A DNA stretch of 10,919 bases from Bacteroidota bacterium (GCA_023391315.1 JAEWBD010000349.1:1-10919), one strand, 5' to 3'; positions 1-6,909 are shown, numbered from the stretch's first letter. Notes: generated by a model not told the origin, from the sequence alone. Program-made: numbers and translations.

Positions 1-1
1 G

Positions 2-1108
2 TTTAACTTTTTCTCCATCCAGCGCGCCATTAAACAAAACAAGCTGGCCTTCCAGGCAAGCGAATTCGAGATTCAGCAGCAAAAAGATGCCGTGGCTTTA
101 AATGTAATTCTTCAATACCTGCAAATATTAACCAATGAAGAATTGCTTTCTGCTGCCCGGCAACAACAGGATGTATCTTCAAAACAGGTGGAGCGGCTTG
201 AAATATTAAATGAGGATGGCAGCATTGGGCCGGAAGAATTATCTGACCTTAAAGGCGTATATGCACAAAATGAATTGGCAGTAGTAAGTGCTGATAATAA
301 TTTGCAAACAGCCAAAATAACACTGGCACAACTGCTTAACATTCTTTACAATAAGAACATGGCAATTGAAGCAATAAATATTGCCGACATTACAGATAAT
401 ACCATGTTAAACACAGATTCTATTTACAGGTTGGCTTTACAAAACCTTGCCATAGTTAAAGCTGCTGAATTAAGACAAAGCAGCGCCGTATATGGTGTAA
501 AAAGTTACCGTTCGCAGCGTTATCCTTCCTTGTATTTCAATGGTGGTTTATCTACCAACTATTCAAGCGCGGCCGCCACGCAGCAGTTTACCGGTTCAAA
601 TGACATAGCCACAGATAATTATGTACTGAGTAATGGCGACAAACTTCCTGTGTATACGGTGCAGAATAATTATATATCTCAAAAAATACCTTATGGTAAC
701 CAGTTTTCCAATAACTTTTATAATTCATTCAGCGTTGGCATAAGCATACCGCTGCTGAATAACTTTAGAAACAGAACGCAAATAAAAACAGCGTTGTTGC
801 AACAGAAAGATGCAGAGATCGTTTTAAAAACCACTAAAACGCAGTTGCAGCAAAATATAGAACAGGCGCATGCCAACGTAGTATCGGCCAGGGACCGGTT
901 TGCAACGCTTACCAACCAGGTAAATGCCTATAAAGAATCTTTTCGCATTGCTGAAATAAAATTCAATGCCGGCGCTGTTACTTCTGTAGATTATGTTATT
1001 GCCAAGAACAATTACGACCAGGCAAACCTGAACCTCATTATTGCCAAATACAATTATGTTTTAAGTGCTATGGTGGTTGATTATTATAGCGGCAAACTGA
1101 AATTTTGA
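2..1108 (+). CDS. TolC-family outer-membrane efflux protein, 5'-truncated
   Basis: The reading frame is open from base 2, so the gene begins outside the window; the in-frame GTG at 92 is internal. 368 codons are visible and end in TGA. TolC-type proteins are usually about 420-480 residues, so the signal peptide and first helix are missing. The visible part is rich in Gln, Ala, Asn and Lys with long helical stretches, interrupted by Tyr/Asn/Ser-rich beta-strand segments (SLYFNGGLSTNYSSAAA, then FSVGISIPLLNNFRNRTQIK). The GISIPLLNNFRNR motif followed by a long amphipathic helix is typical of the second TolC repeat in Bacteroidota. Family knowledge: a trimeric outer-membrane and periplasmic channel working with a membrane-fusion protein and an inner-membrane pump for drug or protein export. 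Partner genes would lie upstream, outside the window. The substrate cannot be inferred. Family assignment is firm. Confidence 0.9.
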   Translation, partial: FNFFSIQRAIKQNKLAFQASEFEIQQQKDAVALNVILQYLQILTNEELLSAARQQQDVSSKQVERLEILNEDGSIGPEELSDLKGVYAQNELAVVSADNNLQTAKITLAQLLNILYNKNMAIEAINIADITDNTMLNTDSIYRLALQNLAIVKAAELRQSSAVYGVKSYRSQRYPSLYFNGGLSTNYSSAAATQQFTGSNDIATDNYVLSNGDKLPVYTVQNNYISQKIPYGNQFSNNFYNSFSVGISIPLLNNFRNRTQIKTALLQQKDAEIVLKTTKTQLQQNIEQAHANVVSARDRFATLTNQVNAYKESFRIAEIKFNAGAVTSVDYVIAKNNYDQANLNLIIAKYNYVLSAMVVDYYSGKLKF

Positions 1109-1138
1109 TTAATCTTTATACGGATTTTCTGATGGCGG

Positions 1139-1172
1139 CAAACCCTATCCTGAAAAATCAGGATAGGGTTTG
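1139..1172 (+). terminator. Perfect 15-bp hairpin behind the TolC-family gene
   Basis: The arms 1139-1153 (CAAACCCTATCCTGA) and 1158-1172 (TCAGGATAGGGTTTG) are exact reverse complements around an AAAA loop, beginning 31 bases after the stop codon. The stem has no long T-run behind it (TAATGTGT follows), so it is not a textbook intrinsic terminator. Its position and strength still make transcription termination or 3'-end protection the likely role. Confidence 0.7.
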
Positions 1173-1247
1173 TAATGTGTAAGATGGCATCCGGGTTTTT
1201 AGGGTAGAAATTGATTACACTATTACCACGCCTTAAGCAATACCGAG

Positions 1248-1258
1248 CCGTTATATGC
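1248..1258 (+). repeat. CCGTTATATGC, first copy of an 11-mer preceding accessory genes
   Basis: This 11-mer recurs as CCGTTATACGC at 2023-2033 with one difference. Each copy lies upstream of one of the two lipoprotein genes: this one 50 bases before the ATG at 1309, the other 66 bases before the first ATG of the hydrolase. GTTATAyGC resembles the simple end of an integron attC site (consensus GTTRRRY), but the match is imperfect. The rest of 1173-1308 holds no other structure I could recognise. Confidence 0.35.
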
Positions 1259-1308
1259 AACCCGACGCAACGTTTCAATTATCGCGCCTGTCATCCTAAA
1301 AAAGATTT

Positions 1309-1818
1309 ATGAAAAGATTGCTCTGCCTTTTAAGTATAAGTTCTATCTTTTTAAGTTGTCACAAAGAAAGTAACACCGCTACTCAAACAGGCTGCGACAT
1401 GCAACAAGTGTATGCAGACAATGCAAAAAAGCTAACTATAACTAATGGTATTTGGGGTACTGTTGCTCTCATGGAAGGAAATTGTATGCCTGTGGCCCCA
1501 CCTACATCCTCGACATGCAAAACCTGTCCGGTAAAAAGAACAATAAAAATTTATGATTACACCTTACAAAGTCAAACCACTCCTCAAATCTCAAATGGAT
1601 TATATGACAGTTTTAGTACTCAACTTATAAAAGAAGTTGATGCTGACGATAATGGCTTTTTTCAGGTTGATATTCCACCAGGACATTATACTATTGTTGC
1701 AGTTGAAAATGGAAAGCTCTATGCTTTTGGCTTTGACGGACAAGGTGGTCTTAGTCCTGTAACTTTCACAGGAGGACGACAAAACATAAACTTGACATTG
1801 ATCTACGCTGTTTTTTAA
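1309..1818 (+). CDS. Small secreted lipoprotein with carboxypeptidase-regulatory-like domain
   Basis: 169 residues. The N-terminus MKRLLCLLSISSIFLSC is a lipoprotein signal peptide with Cys17 as the expected lipidated residue, so the mature protein should be anchored in the outer or cytoplasmic membrane. From about residue 46 it reads like a carboxypeptidase-regulatory (Ig-like beta-sandwich) domain: GIWGTVALMEGNCMP, later TIKIYDYT, then DDNGFFQVDIPPGHYTIV, where the D-x-x-G-x-F and PPG-Y-T-I pattern is characteristic. It contains Cys29, Cys59 and a CKTC pair at 70/73, unusual for this group and perhaps disulfide-forming. Small single-domain lipoproteins of this type are common in Bacteroidota and have no known function. 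Glycine codons are 7 GGA, 4 GGT, 3 GGC, unlike the GGC-rich core genes nearby. It looks monocistronic. The start is supported by the signal peptide; there is no Shine-Dalgarno sequence, as usual in this phylum. Confidence 0.8.
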   Translation: MKRLLCLLSISSIFLSCHKESNTATQTGCDMQQVYADNAKKLTITNGIWGTVALMEGNCMPVAPPTSSTCKTCPVKRTIKIYDYTLQSQTTPQISNGLYDSFSTQLIKEVDADDNGFFQVDIPPGHYTIVAVENGKLYAFGFDGQGGLSPVTFTGGRQNINLTLIYAVF

Positions 1819-1828
1819 AGTAGGGTAC

Positions 1829-2033
1829 GCATACAACAAGCGCATCCTATGTAAAGCATAGCTTGACCAGCCGCACTTGTACAACAGCAGTTATTATCAT
1901 CTTTTGTTCAAGCCAACAATACGCTATTGAACATTTGTAATTATCTTCAACATCAGTTTTTAAATTAAGCATTTGTACCAGGCTGACTAAACTTTGTTGC
2001 CATGCCTTCACAAATGCGTTAACCGTTATACGC
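1829..2033 (+). repeat. attC-like imperfect inverted repeat between the two lipoprotein genes
   Basis: Starting 10 bases after the lipoprotein stop codon, GCATACAAC (1829-1837) pairs imperfectly (7 of 9) with GTTATACGC (2025-2033). Inside these, CGCAT (1841-1845) pairs with ATGCG (2014-2018). The two pairing blocks are separated by 3 bases on one arm and 6 on the other. Such outer and inner arms with unequal spacers resemble the layout of integron attC sites, but the core sequences do not match the consensus. Between the arms lies a small hairpin, CTATG-TAAAG-CATAG (1847-1861). The remainder up to the hydrolase start is AT-rich, with no gene I can support. Confidence 0.3.
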
Positions 2034-2132
2034 TATCATTCAACTTTCCTATGCTTGACGAATTAAGACGCATTACTTCGACAGAACCTTTAAATTTTGA
2101 TGCTTAAAACAAAAAGTTTAATGCAGCTTAGA

Positions 2133-3035
2133 ATGAAATATCCATTTATTTATTTAGCGTTGACAATTTTCACATTGACATCCTGCAATAACAAAACAGA
2201 AAATACAAATAAGAGTATGACGACAACCACAAACAATAGATTTACTTTTAAGAATGGCTATTCTGAAGTGAATGGACTTAAAATGTATTATGAAATTCAC
2301 GGACAAGGAAAACCAATCGTTTTAATTCACGGTGGTGGTTCAACCATTCAAACAAATTTTGAAAAAATTATTCCACTACTTGCTAAAAACAGGCAAGTAA
2401 TTGCTGTTGAACTTCAAGCTCACGGACGGACAAATGACCGTAATGCTGACCTTACATTTGAACAGGACGCGGATGATGTTGCCACACTTCTCAAAAACTT
2501 AGAAATTGAGAAGGCTGACTTTTTCGGTTTTAGCAATGGTGGAACAACTACTTTACAAATCGCAATTCGATATCCCGAATTAGTTAACAAAATGATTTTA
2601 GGTTCAGCACTTGCCAAAAGAAACGGAGTCCCCGATTGGTTTTGGGGTTTTATGGAAAATGCCAAATTGGAAAATATGCCTGAACTTTTAAAAGTTGGTT
2701 ACAAAAAAGTAGCGGCAGATACGAATGGTTTGCAAGTAATGCATGACACAGATGCAAAGAGAATGGTAAACTTCAAAGATATTCCAGACGAACAAATCAA
2801 ATCCATAAATGCACCAACTTTAATTATTATTGGTGACAAAGACGTAATCACACCAGAACACGCACTTGAACTTCATAGACAAATTGCAAATTCAGAATTA
2901 GCAATAATTCCGGGTGGACACGGGCAATATATTGGAGAAACAACAACAATAACACCTGACTTTAAAGAAAGTGACCTTGCAGTTCCAATGATTAAAAGAT
3001 TTCTTGACAAAAGCCTGAAAAGAAATGATGACTGA
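2133..3035 (+). CDS. Alpha/beta hydrolase lipoprotein
   Basis: 300 residues from the ATG at 2133. In-frame TTG 2097, ATG 2100 and ATG 2121 lie upstream, but starting at 2133 gives a clean lipoprotein signal, MKYPFIYLALTIFTLTSC, with Cys18 lipidated. The fold is alpha/beta hydrolase: oxyanion-loop HGGG (66-69), nucleophile elbow GFSNGG with Ser134, acid Asp237 in GDKDVITPEHA, and catalytic His263 in PGGHGQYIGE. The full triad is present, so it should be an active serine hydrolase (esterase, lipase or C-C hydrolase type) exported to the envelope; the substrate cannot be told. A low-complexity Asn/Thr/Lys linker follows the lipidated Cys. Codon use is foreign to the neighbourhood: of 21 glycines counted over the frame from 2097, 1 is GGC, 11 GGT and 8 GGA, against 12 of 23 GGC in tsaD. 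With the flanking inverted repeats this suggests recent acquisition, probably from another Bacteroidota. Confidence 0.85.
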   Translation: MKYPFIYLALTIFTLTSCNNKTENTNKSMTTTTNNRFTFKNGYSEVNGLKMYYEIHGQGKPIVLIHGGGSTIQTNFEKIIPLLAKNRQVIAVELQAHGRTNDRNADLTFEQDADDVATLLKNLEIEKADFFGFSNGGTTTLQIAIRYPELVNKMILGSALAKRNGVPDWFWGFMENAKLENMPELLKVGYKKVAADTNGLQVMHDTDAKRMVNFKDIPDEQIKSINAPTLIIIGDKDVITPEHALELHRQIANSELAIIPGGHGQYIGETTTITPDFKESDLAVPMIKRFLDKSLKRNDD

Positions 3036-3058
3036 CAATTACGAAAAAAACAACGAAC

Positions 3059-3108
3059 TGCTAACATCGGCTTGGCAGTATGGTTGGTGAAATGCTCGCC
3101 CGATGTTT
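3059..3108 (+). repeat. Inverted-repeat element in the hydrolase-tsaD spacer
   Basis: AACATCGG (3063-3070) and CCGATGTT (3100-3107) form a perfect 8-bp stem around a 29-base loop. The context TGCTAAC...ATCGGCTTGGCAG resembles the outer arm of an attC-like element, placed 23 bases after the hydrolase stop. GGTGAA (3086-3091) can also pair with TTCACC (3121-3126), giving an alternative fold. There is no T-run immediately behind the stem, so a plain intrinsic terminator is unlikely. The rest of the 313-base spacer 3036-3348 holds no supported gene; its last 60 bases carry the probable tsaD promoter. Confidence 0.4.
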
Positions 3109-3288
3109 GTGTTTCTTCACTTCACCCCTGTATTAAAATTTGTAACTTTTCTTGAGCATTAAAGCCATACCTGTTTCCTGTTCACACCGCGGCCCTTGCT
3201 AAAGTTTGCATCACTTATTAGTGTACCTGCCTATATTTCCAAACAGAACCTTTTCGGCCTCACTGTTTTATCACATCCGTCATTGGCT

Positions 3289-3296
3289 TATTTTTG
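3289..3296 (+). promoter_or_regulatory. Bacteroidota -7 promoter element for tsaD
   Basis: TATTTTTG matches TAnnTTTG exactly. No clear TTG -33 box is present at the usual distance. It predicts a transcript start near 3301-3304, which leaves a leader of about 45 bases before TTG 3349 and argues against the upstream in-frame starts at 3196 and 3301. Confidence 0.5.
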
Positions 3297-3348
3297 CGGG
3301 GTGTATAACAGCATTACTCCAGAAGAAAAAGTTTCCGGCAATGGTTCA

Positions 3349-4362
3349 TTGGAAAAAAGCAAAACCGCTATCCTGGCCATTGAATCTTCCTGCGATGAAA
3401 CGTCGGCATCCGTTTGTGTTGACGGAAAGATTTTATCTAATATAATTGCCACCCAGGCCGTGCATGAACAATATGGCGGCGTTGTGCCCGAACTTGCCAG
3501 CAGGGCACATATACAAAACATTGTGCCCGTTATTGATGCTGCCCTGTCTGCTGCCAATTATCAACTGTCAGCTATTGATGCCATTGCTTTTACGCAGGCG
3601 CCGGGGTTAATCGGCAGTTTGCTGGTAGGCGCACAGTTTGCAAAATCGTTATCGCTGGCGCTGGATAAACCGCTAATTGCCGTGCACCACATGCAGGCGC
3701 ATGTATTGGCCAATCTTATTGCAGAGTCCAGGCCTTCATTCCCCTTTTTGTGTTTAACCGTTAGCGGCGGGCACACGCAGATTGTGCTGGCGCATTCACC
3801 TTTGCAGCTTGAAATAATTGGTGAAACCATTGATGACGCTGCAGGTGAAGCTTTTGATAAATCAGCCAAAATGCTTGGCCTTCCTTATCCCGGTGGCCCG
3901 CTCATTGATAAATATGCCAAACAGGGCAATGCCAAAGCCTTCAAATTTGCAGAGCCGCAAATTCCGGGTTTGAATTTTTCTTTCAGCGGGTTAAAAACCT
4001 CCGTACTGTATTCACTGCAAAAGGAAGTAAAAAACAATCCCGCTTTTATTGAAGAAAACCTGTACGATCTCTGCGCTTCCATTCAATATACCATCATTCA
4101 TATTTTAATGAAAAAACTGAAGAAGGCTACGGAAGAAACCGGCATTAAACAGGTTTGTATTGCAGGTGGCGTTAGTGCTAACAGTGGCCTGCGGCATGCC
4201 CTGAAAGAATATGGTGAAAAATATAACTGGCAAACTTTTATTCCTGCTTTTGAATATTGTACCGATAACGCCGCTATGATTGCCATCACGGCTTATTATA
4301 AATATCTCGCCGGCGATTTTGCCGGATTGAGTATAAGCCCTACGGCAAGGGCCGAATGGTAA
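3349..4362 (+). CDS. tsaD: tRNA N6-adenosine threonylcarbamoyltransferase TsaD
   Basis: TsaD transfers the threonylcarbamoyl group from threonylcarbamoyl-AMP to A37 of ANN-decoding tRNAs (t6A), working with TsaB and TsaE in the cytoplasm. Family signatures are all present: ILAIESSCDET (residues 8-18), YGGVVPELASRAH (42-54), metal-binding His114 and His118 in VHHMQAH, SGGHTQ (139-144), DDAAGEAFDK (162-171), the YPGGP loop (180-184), FSFSGLKTS (210-218), and Asp306 in CTDNAAM completing the metal site. I chose TTG 3349 because it gives 337 residues, the same length as E. coli TsaD, and starts seven residues before the conserved ILAIESS. In-frame GTG 3301 and TTG 3196 would add 16 and 51 non-conserved residues. 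No ATG exists in frame here; the ATG at 3341 is out of frame. It has its own promoter-like element and no operon partner. The family is certain, the start is not. Confidence 0.96.
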   Translation: MEKSKTAILAIESSCDETSASVCVDGKILSNIIATQAVHEQYGGVVPELASRAHIQNIVPVIDAALSAANYQLSAIDAIAFTQAPGLIGSLLVGAQFAKSLSLALDKPLIAVHHMQAHVLANLIAESRPSFPFLCLTVSGGHTQIVLAHSPLQLEIIGETIDDAAGEAFDKSAKMLGLPYPGGPLIDKYAKQGNAKAFKFAEPQIPGLNFSFSGLKTSVLYSLQKEVKNNPAFIEENLYDLCASIQYTIIHILMKKLKKATEETGIKQVCIAGGVSANSGLRHALKEYGEKYNWQTFIPAFEYCTDNAAMIAITAYYKYLAGDFAGLSISPTARAEW

Positions 4363-4454
4363 GAACTTGCGGATGAAGCCATAATTAACAGCACCGCGAT
4401 CTGTGTTAACTGTTAAACAACAAACCGCTTATCTTTTCCCTTGCAACAAAACAC

Positions 4455-4462
4455 TACATTTG
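4455..4462 (+). promoter_or_regulatory. Bacteroidota -7 promoter element for prfC
   Basis: TACATTTG matches TAnnTTTG exactly and sits in the typical context CACTACATTTGCGCC, 28 bases before the prfC ATG. A TTG at 4441 is too close to act as the -33 box, and nothing else clear fills that role. The spacer 4363-4490 holds no other feature I can support. Confidence 0.6.
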
Positions 4463-4490
4463 CGCCCCAAAAAGATTTGTAACAGCACAA

Positions 4491-6083
4491 ATGAGCAACG
4501 AGAAAGAAATAAGCCGCAGGAGAACATTTGCTATTATATCGCACCCCGATGCCGGTAAAACCACATTAACCGAAAAGTTCTTGTTGTTTGGCGGCGCTAT
4601 TCAAACAGCGGGCGCTGTAAAAAGCAATAAAATTAAAAAGCATGCCACGAGTGATTTTATGGAAATTGAAAGGCAGCGTGGTATTTCGGTGGCTACCAGT
4701 GTAATGACGTTTGAGTATAAAGATTTTCTCATTAATCTTTTAGATACACCCGGCCACAAAGATTTTGCGGAAGATACCTACCGTACATTAACAGCCGTTG
4801 ACAGTGTAGTGCTGGTGGTTGACAGTGTGAATGGCGTGGAAGAACAAACCCGCCGCCTGATGGAAGTTTGCCGCATGCGCAAAACGCCGGTGATTGTTTT
4901 TATTAATAAGATGGACCGCGATGGTAAAAACCGTTTTGACCTCCTGGAGGAAATTGAAAAAGAACTGAAGATACAATTGCATCCGATGACCTGGCCCATC
5001 AACAGCGGTAAAGATTTTAAAGGCGTATATAACCTTGATGCCAAAAGCCTGCTGCTGTTTACGGCTAATACAAAAGCCACAGAAGATGATAGTATTGTAA
5101 TTGAAGACTTAAATGATGATTTTCTGAACGATAAAGTTGGCAACAATGATGCTAACATACTGCGTGAAGATGTGGAACTCATAGATGGCGTATATGGCAA
5201 ACTGAATACGGAAGATTATTTATCAGGCAGCGTGGCGCCGGTTTTCTTTGGCAGTGCCATCAACAATTTTGGGGTAAAGGAATTGCTTGATACATTTATA
5301 AAAGTTGCACCGGAACCATTAGACCGCGAAACGAGTAAGCGCATTGTAAAAGTGGATGAGCCAAAGCTCAGTGGTTTTATTTTTAAAATTCACGCCAATC
5401 TCGATCCAAGACACAGGGACAGGATTGCTTTTATGCGTGTGTGCAGCGGTAAGTTTGAACGCAACAAATATTATCATCATGTGCGGTTAGATAAGGATTT
5501 CCGTTTCAGCAATCCTTATTCTTTTATGGCACGCAGCAAGGATATTATTGAAGACGCTTATCCCGGCGATGTAATTGGTTTGTTTGATACCGGCAATTTT
5601 AAAATAGGCGATACGCTTACCGAAGGCGAAGATTTTTATTTTACCGGCATACCTTCTTTTTCACCGGAAATTTTTAAAGAACTCGTGAATAAAGACCCGA
5701 TGAAAACAAAGCAATTGGAAAAAGGCATAACGCAGTTAACAGATGAAGGTGTGGCCCAGTTGTTCACACAGTTTGGCGGCAATAAAAAAATTATTGGTTG
5801 TGTGGGCGAACTGCAGTTTGAGGTAATTCAGTACCGCTTATTGAATGAGTACGGAGCAGCCTGCGAGTTTAGGGTTTTACCGTTTTACAAGGCTTGCTGG
5901 CTTACTAGTAATAACCAGAAAAAGCTGGATGAATTTCTACGTTTTAAACAGCAAAACAGCGCGGAAGATAAAGATGGCAACCCAGTTTACCTTGCCCAGA
6001 GCGAATGGTTTTTAAATACAGAGATTACAAACAACCCCGATATTGTATTTCATTTTACAAGTGAGATACATAAATCAGCATAA
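4491..6083 (+). CDS. prfC: Peptide chain release factor 3 (RF3)
   Basis: RF3 is a translational GTPase that recycles RF1 and RF2 from the ribosome after peptide release. The protein is 530 residues, normal for RF3. GTPase motifs in order: G1 SHPDAGKTT (17-25), G2 RGISV (63-67), G3 DTPGHKDF (85-92), G4 NKMDRD (139-144), G5 GSA (254-256). The RF3-specific start ISRRRTFAIISHPDAGKTT, the segment GAVKSNK, and the C-terminal stretches FTQFGGNKKIIGCVGELQFEV and VLPFYKACW separate it from EF-G and LepA. Domain II begins near residue 280 and the C-terminal domain near 390. The ATG at 4491 follows a consensus -7 element with a leader of about 20 bases and has no Shine-Dalgarno sequence. Its stop codon is 1 bp from the end of the convergent DUF190 gene, so nothing separates the two transcripts. 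Nothing is missing from the protein. Confidence 0.98.
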   Translation: MSNEKEISRRRTFAIISHPDAGKTTLTEKFLLFGGAIQTAGAVKSNKIKKHATSDFMEIERQRGISVATSVMTFEYKDFLINLLDTPGHKDFAEDTYRTLTAVDSVVLVVDSVNGVEEQTRRLMEVCRMRKTPVIVFINKMDRDGKNRFDLLEEIEKELKIQLHPMTWPINSGKDFKGVYNLDAKSLLLFTANTKATEDDSIVIEDLNDDFLNDKVGNNDANILREDVELIDGVYGKLNTEDYLSGSVAPVFFGSAINNFGVKELLDTFIKVAPEPLDRETSKRIVKVDEPKLSGFIFKIHANLDPRHRDRIAFMRVCSGKFERNKYYHHVRLDKDFRFSNPYSFMARSKDIIEDAYPGDVIGLFDTGNFKIGDTLTEGEDFYFTGIPSFSPEIFKELVNKDPMKTKQLEKGITQLTDEGVAQLFTQFGGNKKIIGCVGELQFEVIQYRLLNEYGAACEFRVLPFYKACWLTSNNQKKLDEFLRFKQQNSAEDKDGNPVYLAQSEWFLNTEITNNPDIVFHFTSEIHKSA

Positions 6084-6084
6084 C

Positions 6085-6450
6085 TTATTTATCCTTCTTT
6101 TTTTGTACACGGGGTTTATAATAAAGCACACTGGCTTTTTCAATTGTCATTAAACCTCCGCAACCTGTTTGCTCAAGCATTTGCCCTGCCGTTTCTGCAA
6201 ATGCATTTATTTTATCTTCAACATCTATTATTTCTATAACAATAGGAAGGTCCTGCGATATTTCAATAAGCTTGGCCGTGTGCACAAACGAAGAAGCGCC
6301 AAACGACATAATACCACGCAAAACAGTACAGCCTGCAACCTGCTGCTTTTTTGCTTCAAATAAAATGGCTTCATACAATGGCTGGTGGCCAAGTTTATCT
6401 GCTTCGCCAATAAACAGGCGCAGCAGCTTTGAATCGTGCCCTGGTTCCAT
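6085..6450 (-). CDS. DUF190 family protein, partner of the fluoride channel
   Basis: 121 residues. The pattern LLRLFIGEADK...PLYEAILFEAKKQQ, then AGCTVLRGIMSFGASS (39-54) and DLPIVIEIID (67-76), is that of the DUF190 family, small cytosolic proteins with a PII-like (GlnB) fold that often sit beside crcB. The biochemical role is not established; a regulatory or nucleotide-binding partner of the channel is a guess from context. The gene follows crcB on the minus strand: the crcB stop TGA and this ATG are separated by two bases (TGATTATG), suggesting translational coupling in one mRNA under the upstream fluoride riboswitch. The C-terminus is a Lys-rich tail (QKKKDK). Its stop lies 1 bp from that of prfC. 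Confidence 0.88.
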   Translation of the reverse strand: MEPGHDSKLLRLFIGEADKLGHQPLYEAILFEAKKQQVAGCTVLRGIMSFGASSFVHTAKLIEISQDLPIVIEIIDVEDKINAFAETAGQMLEQTGCGGLMTIEKASVLYYKPRVQKKKDK

Positions 6451-6452
6451 AA

Positions 6453-6833
6453 TCAGAATATTAATTTAATGAATAAAATACCGGCGTGTACAGCACCAAA
6501 GCCAATAATCACACTAAGTGATACATACAATAAAGCATAAAGGAATTCGCCGTCGAGCGCCATACTTACGTTTTCGTAAGCAAAGGAAGAAAATGTTGTA
6601 AACCCGCCGCAAATACCGGTAGCGAGAAAAAGCCGCATTTCCGGTGAAAGCAGGTTGCCCTTATCGGATAACGCATACACAAGGCCAATAACAAAACAAC
6701 CAATAATATTTACGATTAATGTGCCAAGCGGAATAGAAGAAGGATAATTATTTTGCACATATTGCTGAAGTAAATACCTGCATATACCGCCTATAAAACC
6801 GCCTATTCCTATAAACAATAAATTCCTGAACAT
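6453..6833 (-). CDS. crcB: Fluoride-specific ion channel CrcB/Fluc
   Basis: 126 residues with four hydrophobic segments (about 3-22, 34-56, 66-88, 97-125), the standard size of the Fluc family, which forms dual-topology dimers in the inner membrane and lets fluoride leave the cell. Family motifs: GGFIGGICRY (11-20) with Arg19, GTLIVNIIGCF (37-47) with pore Asn42, and GICGGFTTFSSFAYE (73-87), which carries the pore phenylalanines, the Thr/Ser track and the central sodium-site segment. A single subunit gene is present, so a homodimer is expected, unlike species with paired fluC genes. It is the first gene of the minus-strand operon crcB-DUF190. A fluoride riboswitch ends 27 bases before the ATG, and a -7 promoter element lies just before that. 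Start choice is supported by the family N-terminus. No catalytic or pore residue appears to be missing. Confidence 0.95.
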   Translation of the reverse strand: MFRNLLFIGIGGFIGGICRYLLQQYVQNNYPSSIPLGTLIVNIIGCFVIGLVYALSDKGNLLSPEMRLFLATGICGGFTTFSSFAYENVSMALDGEFLYALLYVSLSVIIGFGAVHAGILFIKLIF

Positions 6834-6860
6834 AGCAACAAAATTATTAAACTACGAACA

Positions 6861-6905
6861 GGAGTCATCAGCTTTTTACGGCGGTTAATGGCGAACCCCA
6901 TCGCC
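6861..6905 (-). promoter_or_regulatory. Fluoride riboswitch (crcB motif) in the crcB leader
   Basis: Read on the minus strand, the leader contains GGCGATGGGGTTCGCC (6905-6890), then ATTAACCGCC, then a short variable part and GCTGATGACTCC (6872-6861). This is the conserved fluoride aptamer pattern. GGCG (6905-6902) pairs with CGCC (6893-6890) as P1. The loop GGGGTT (6899-6894) pairs with GACTCC (6866-6861) to form the pseudoknot, with two G-U pairs, and the invariant TGATG precedes it. The central hairpin is very short. Family knowledge: fluoride binding with magnesium switches on expression of crcB. No intrinsic terminator is visible between the aptamer and the ATG 27 bases away, so control is probably exerted on translation initiation; that part is inference. 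Confidence 0.9.
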
Positions 6906-6909
6906 GGTG

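Noticed and set aside
92..94. GTG start for the TolC-family gene
   Set aside because: The frame is open to the window edge and the upstream codons read as TolC helix sequence, so the gene is simply truncated.
1248..3108. A true integron array
   Set aside because: No integrase, no attI, and the putative core sites fail the GTTRRRY consensus; kept only as a cassette-like hypothesis.
3206..3445. 79-codon plus-strand frame overlapping the 5' end of tsaD
   Set aside because: Overlaps conserved tsaD codons in another frame; the translation shows no family features.
4778..5200. 140-codon open frame on the minus strand inside prfC
   Set aside because: It lies entirely antisense to conserved GTPase sequence and its Ser-rich translation matches no family; a shadow of prfC codon use.
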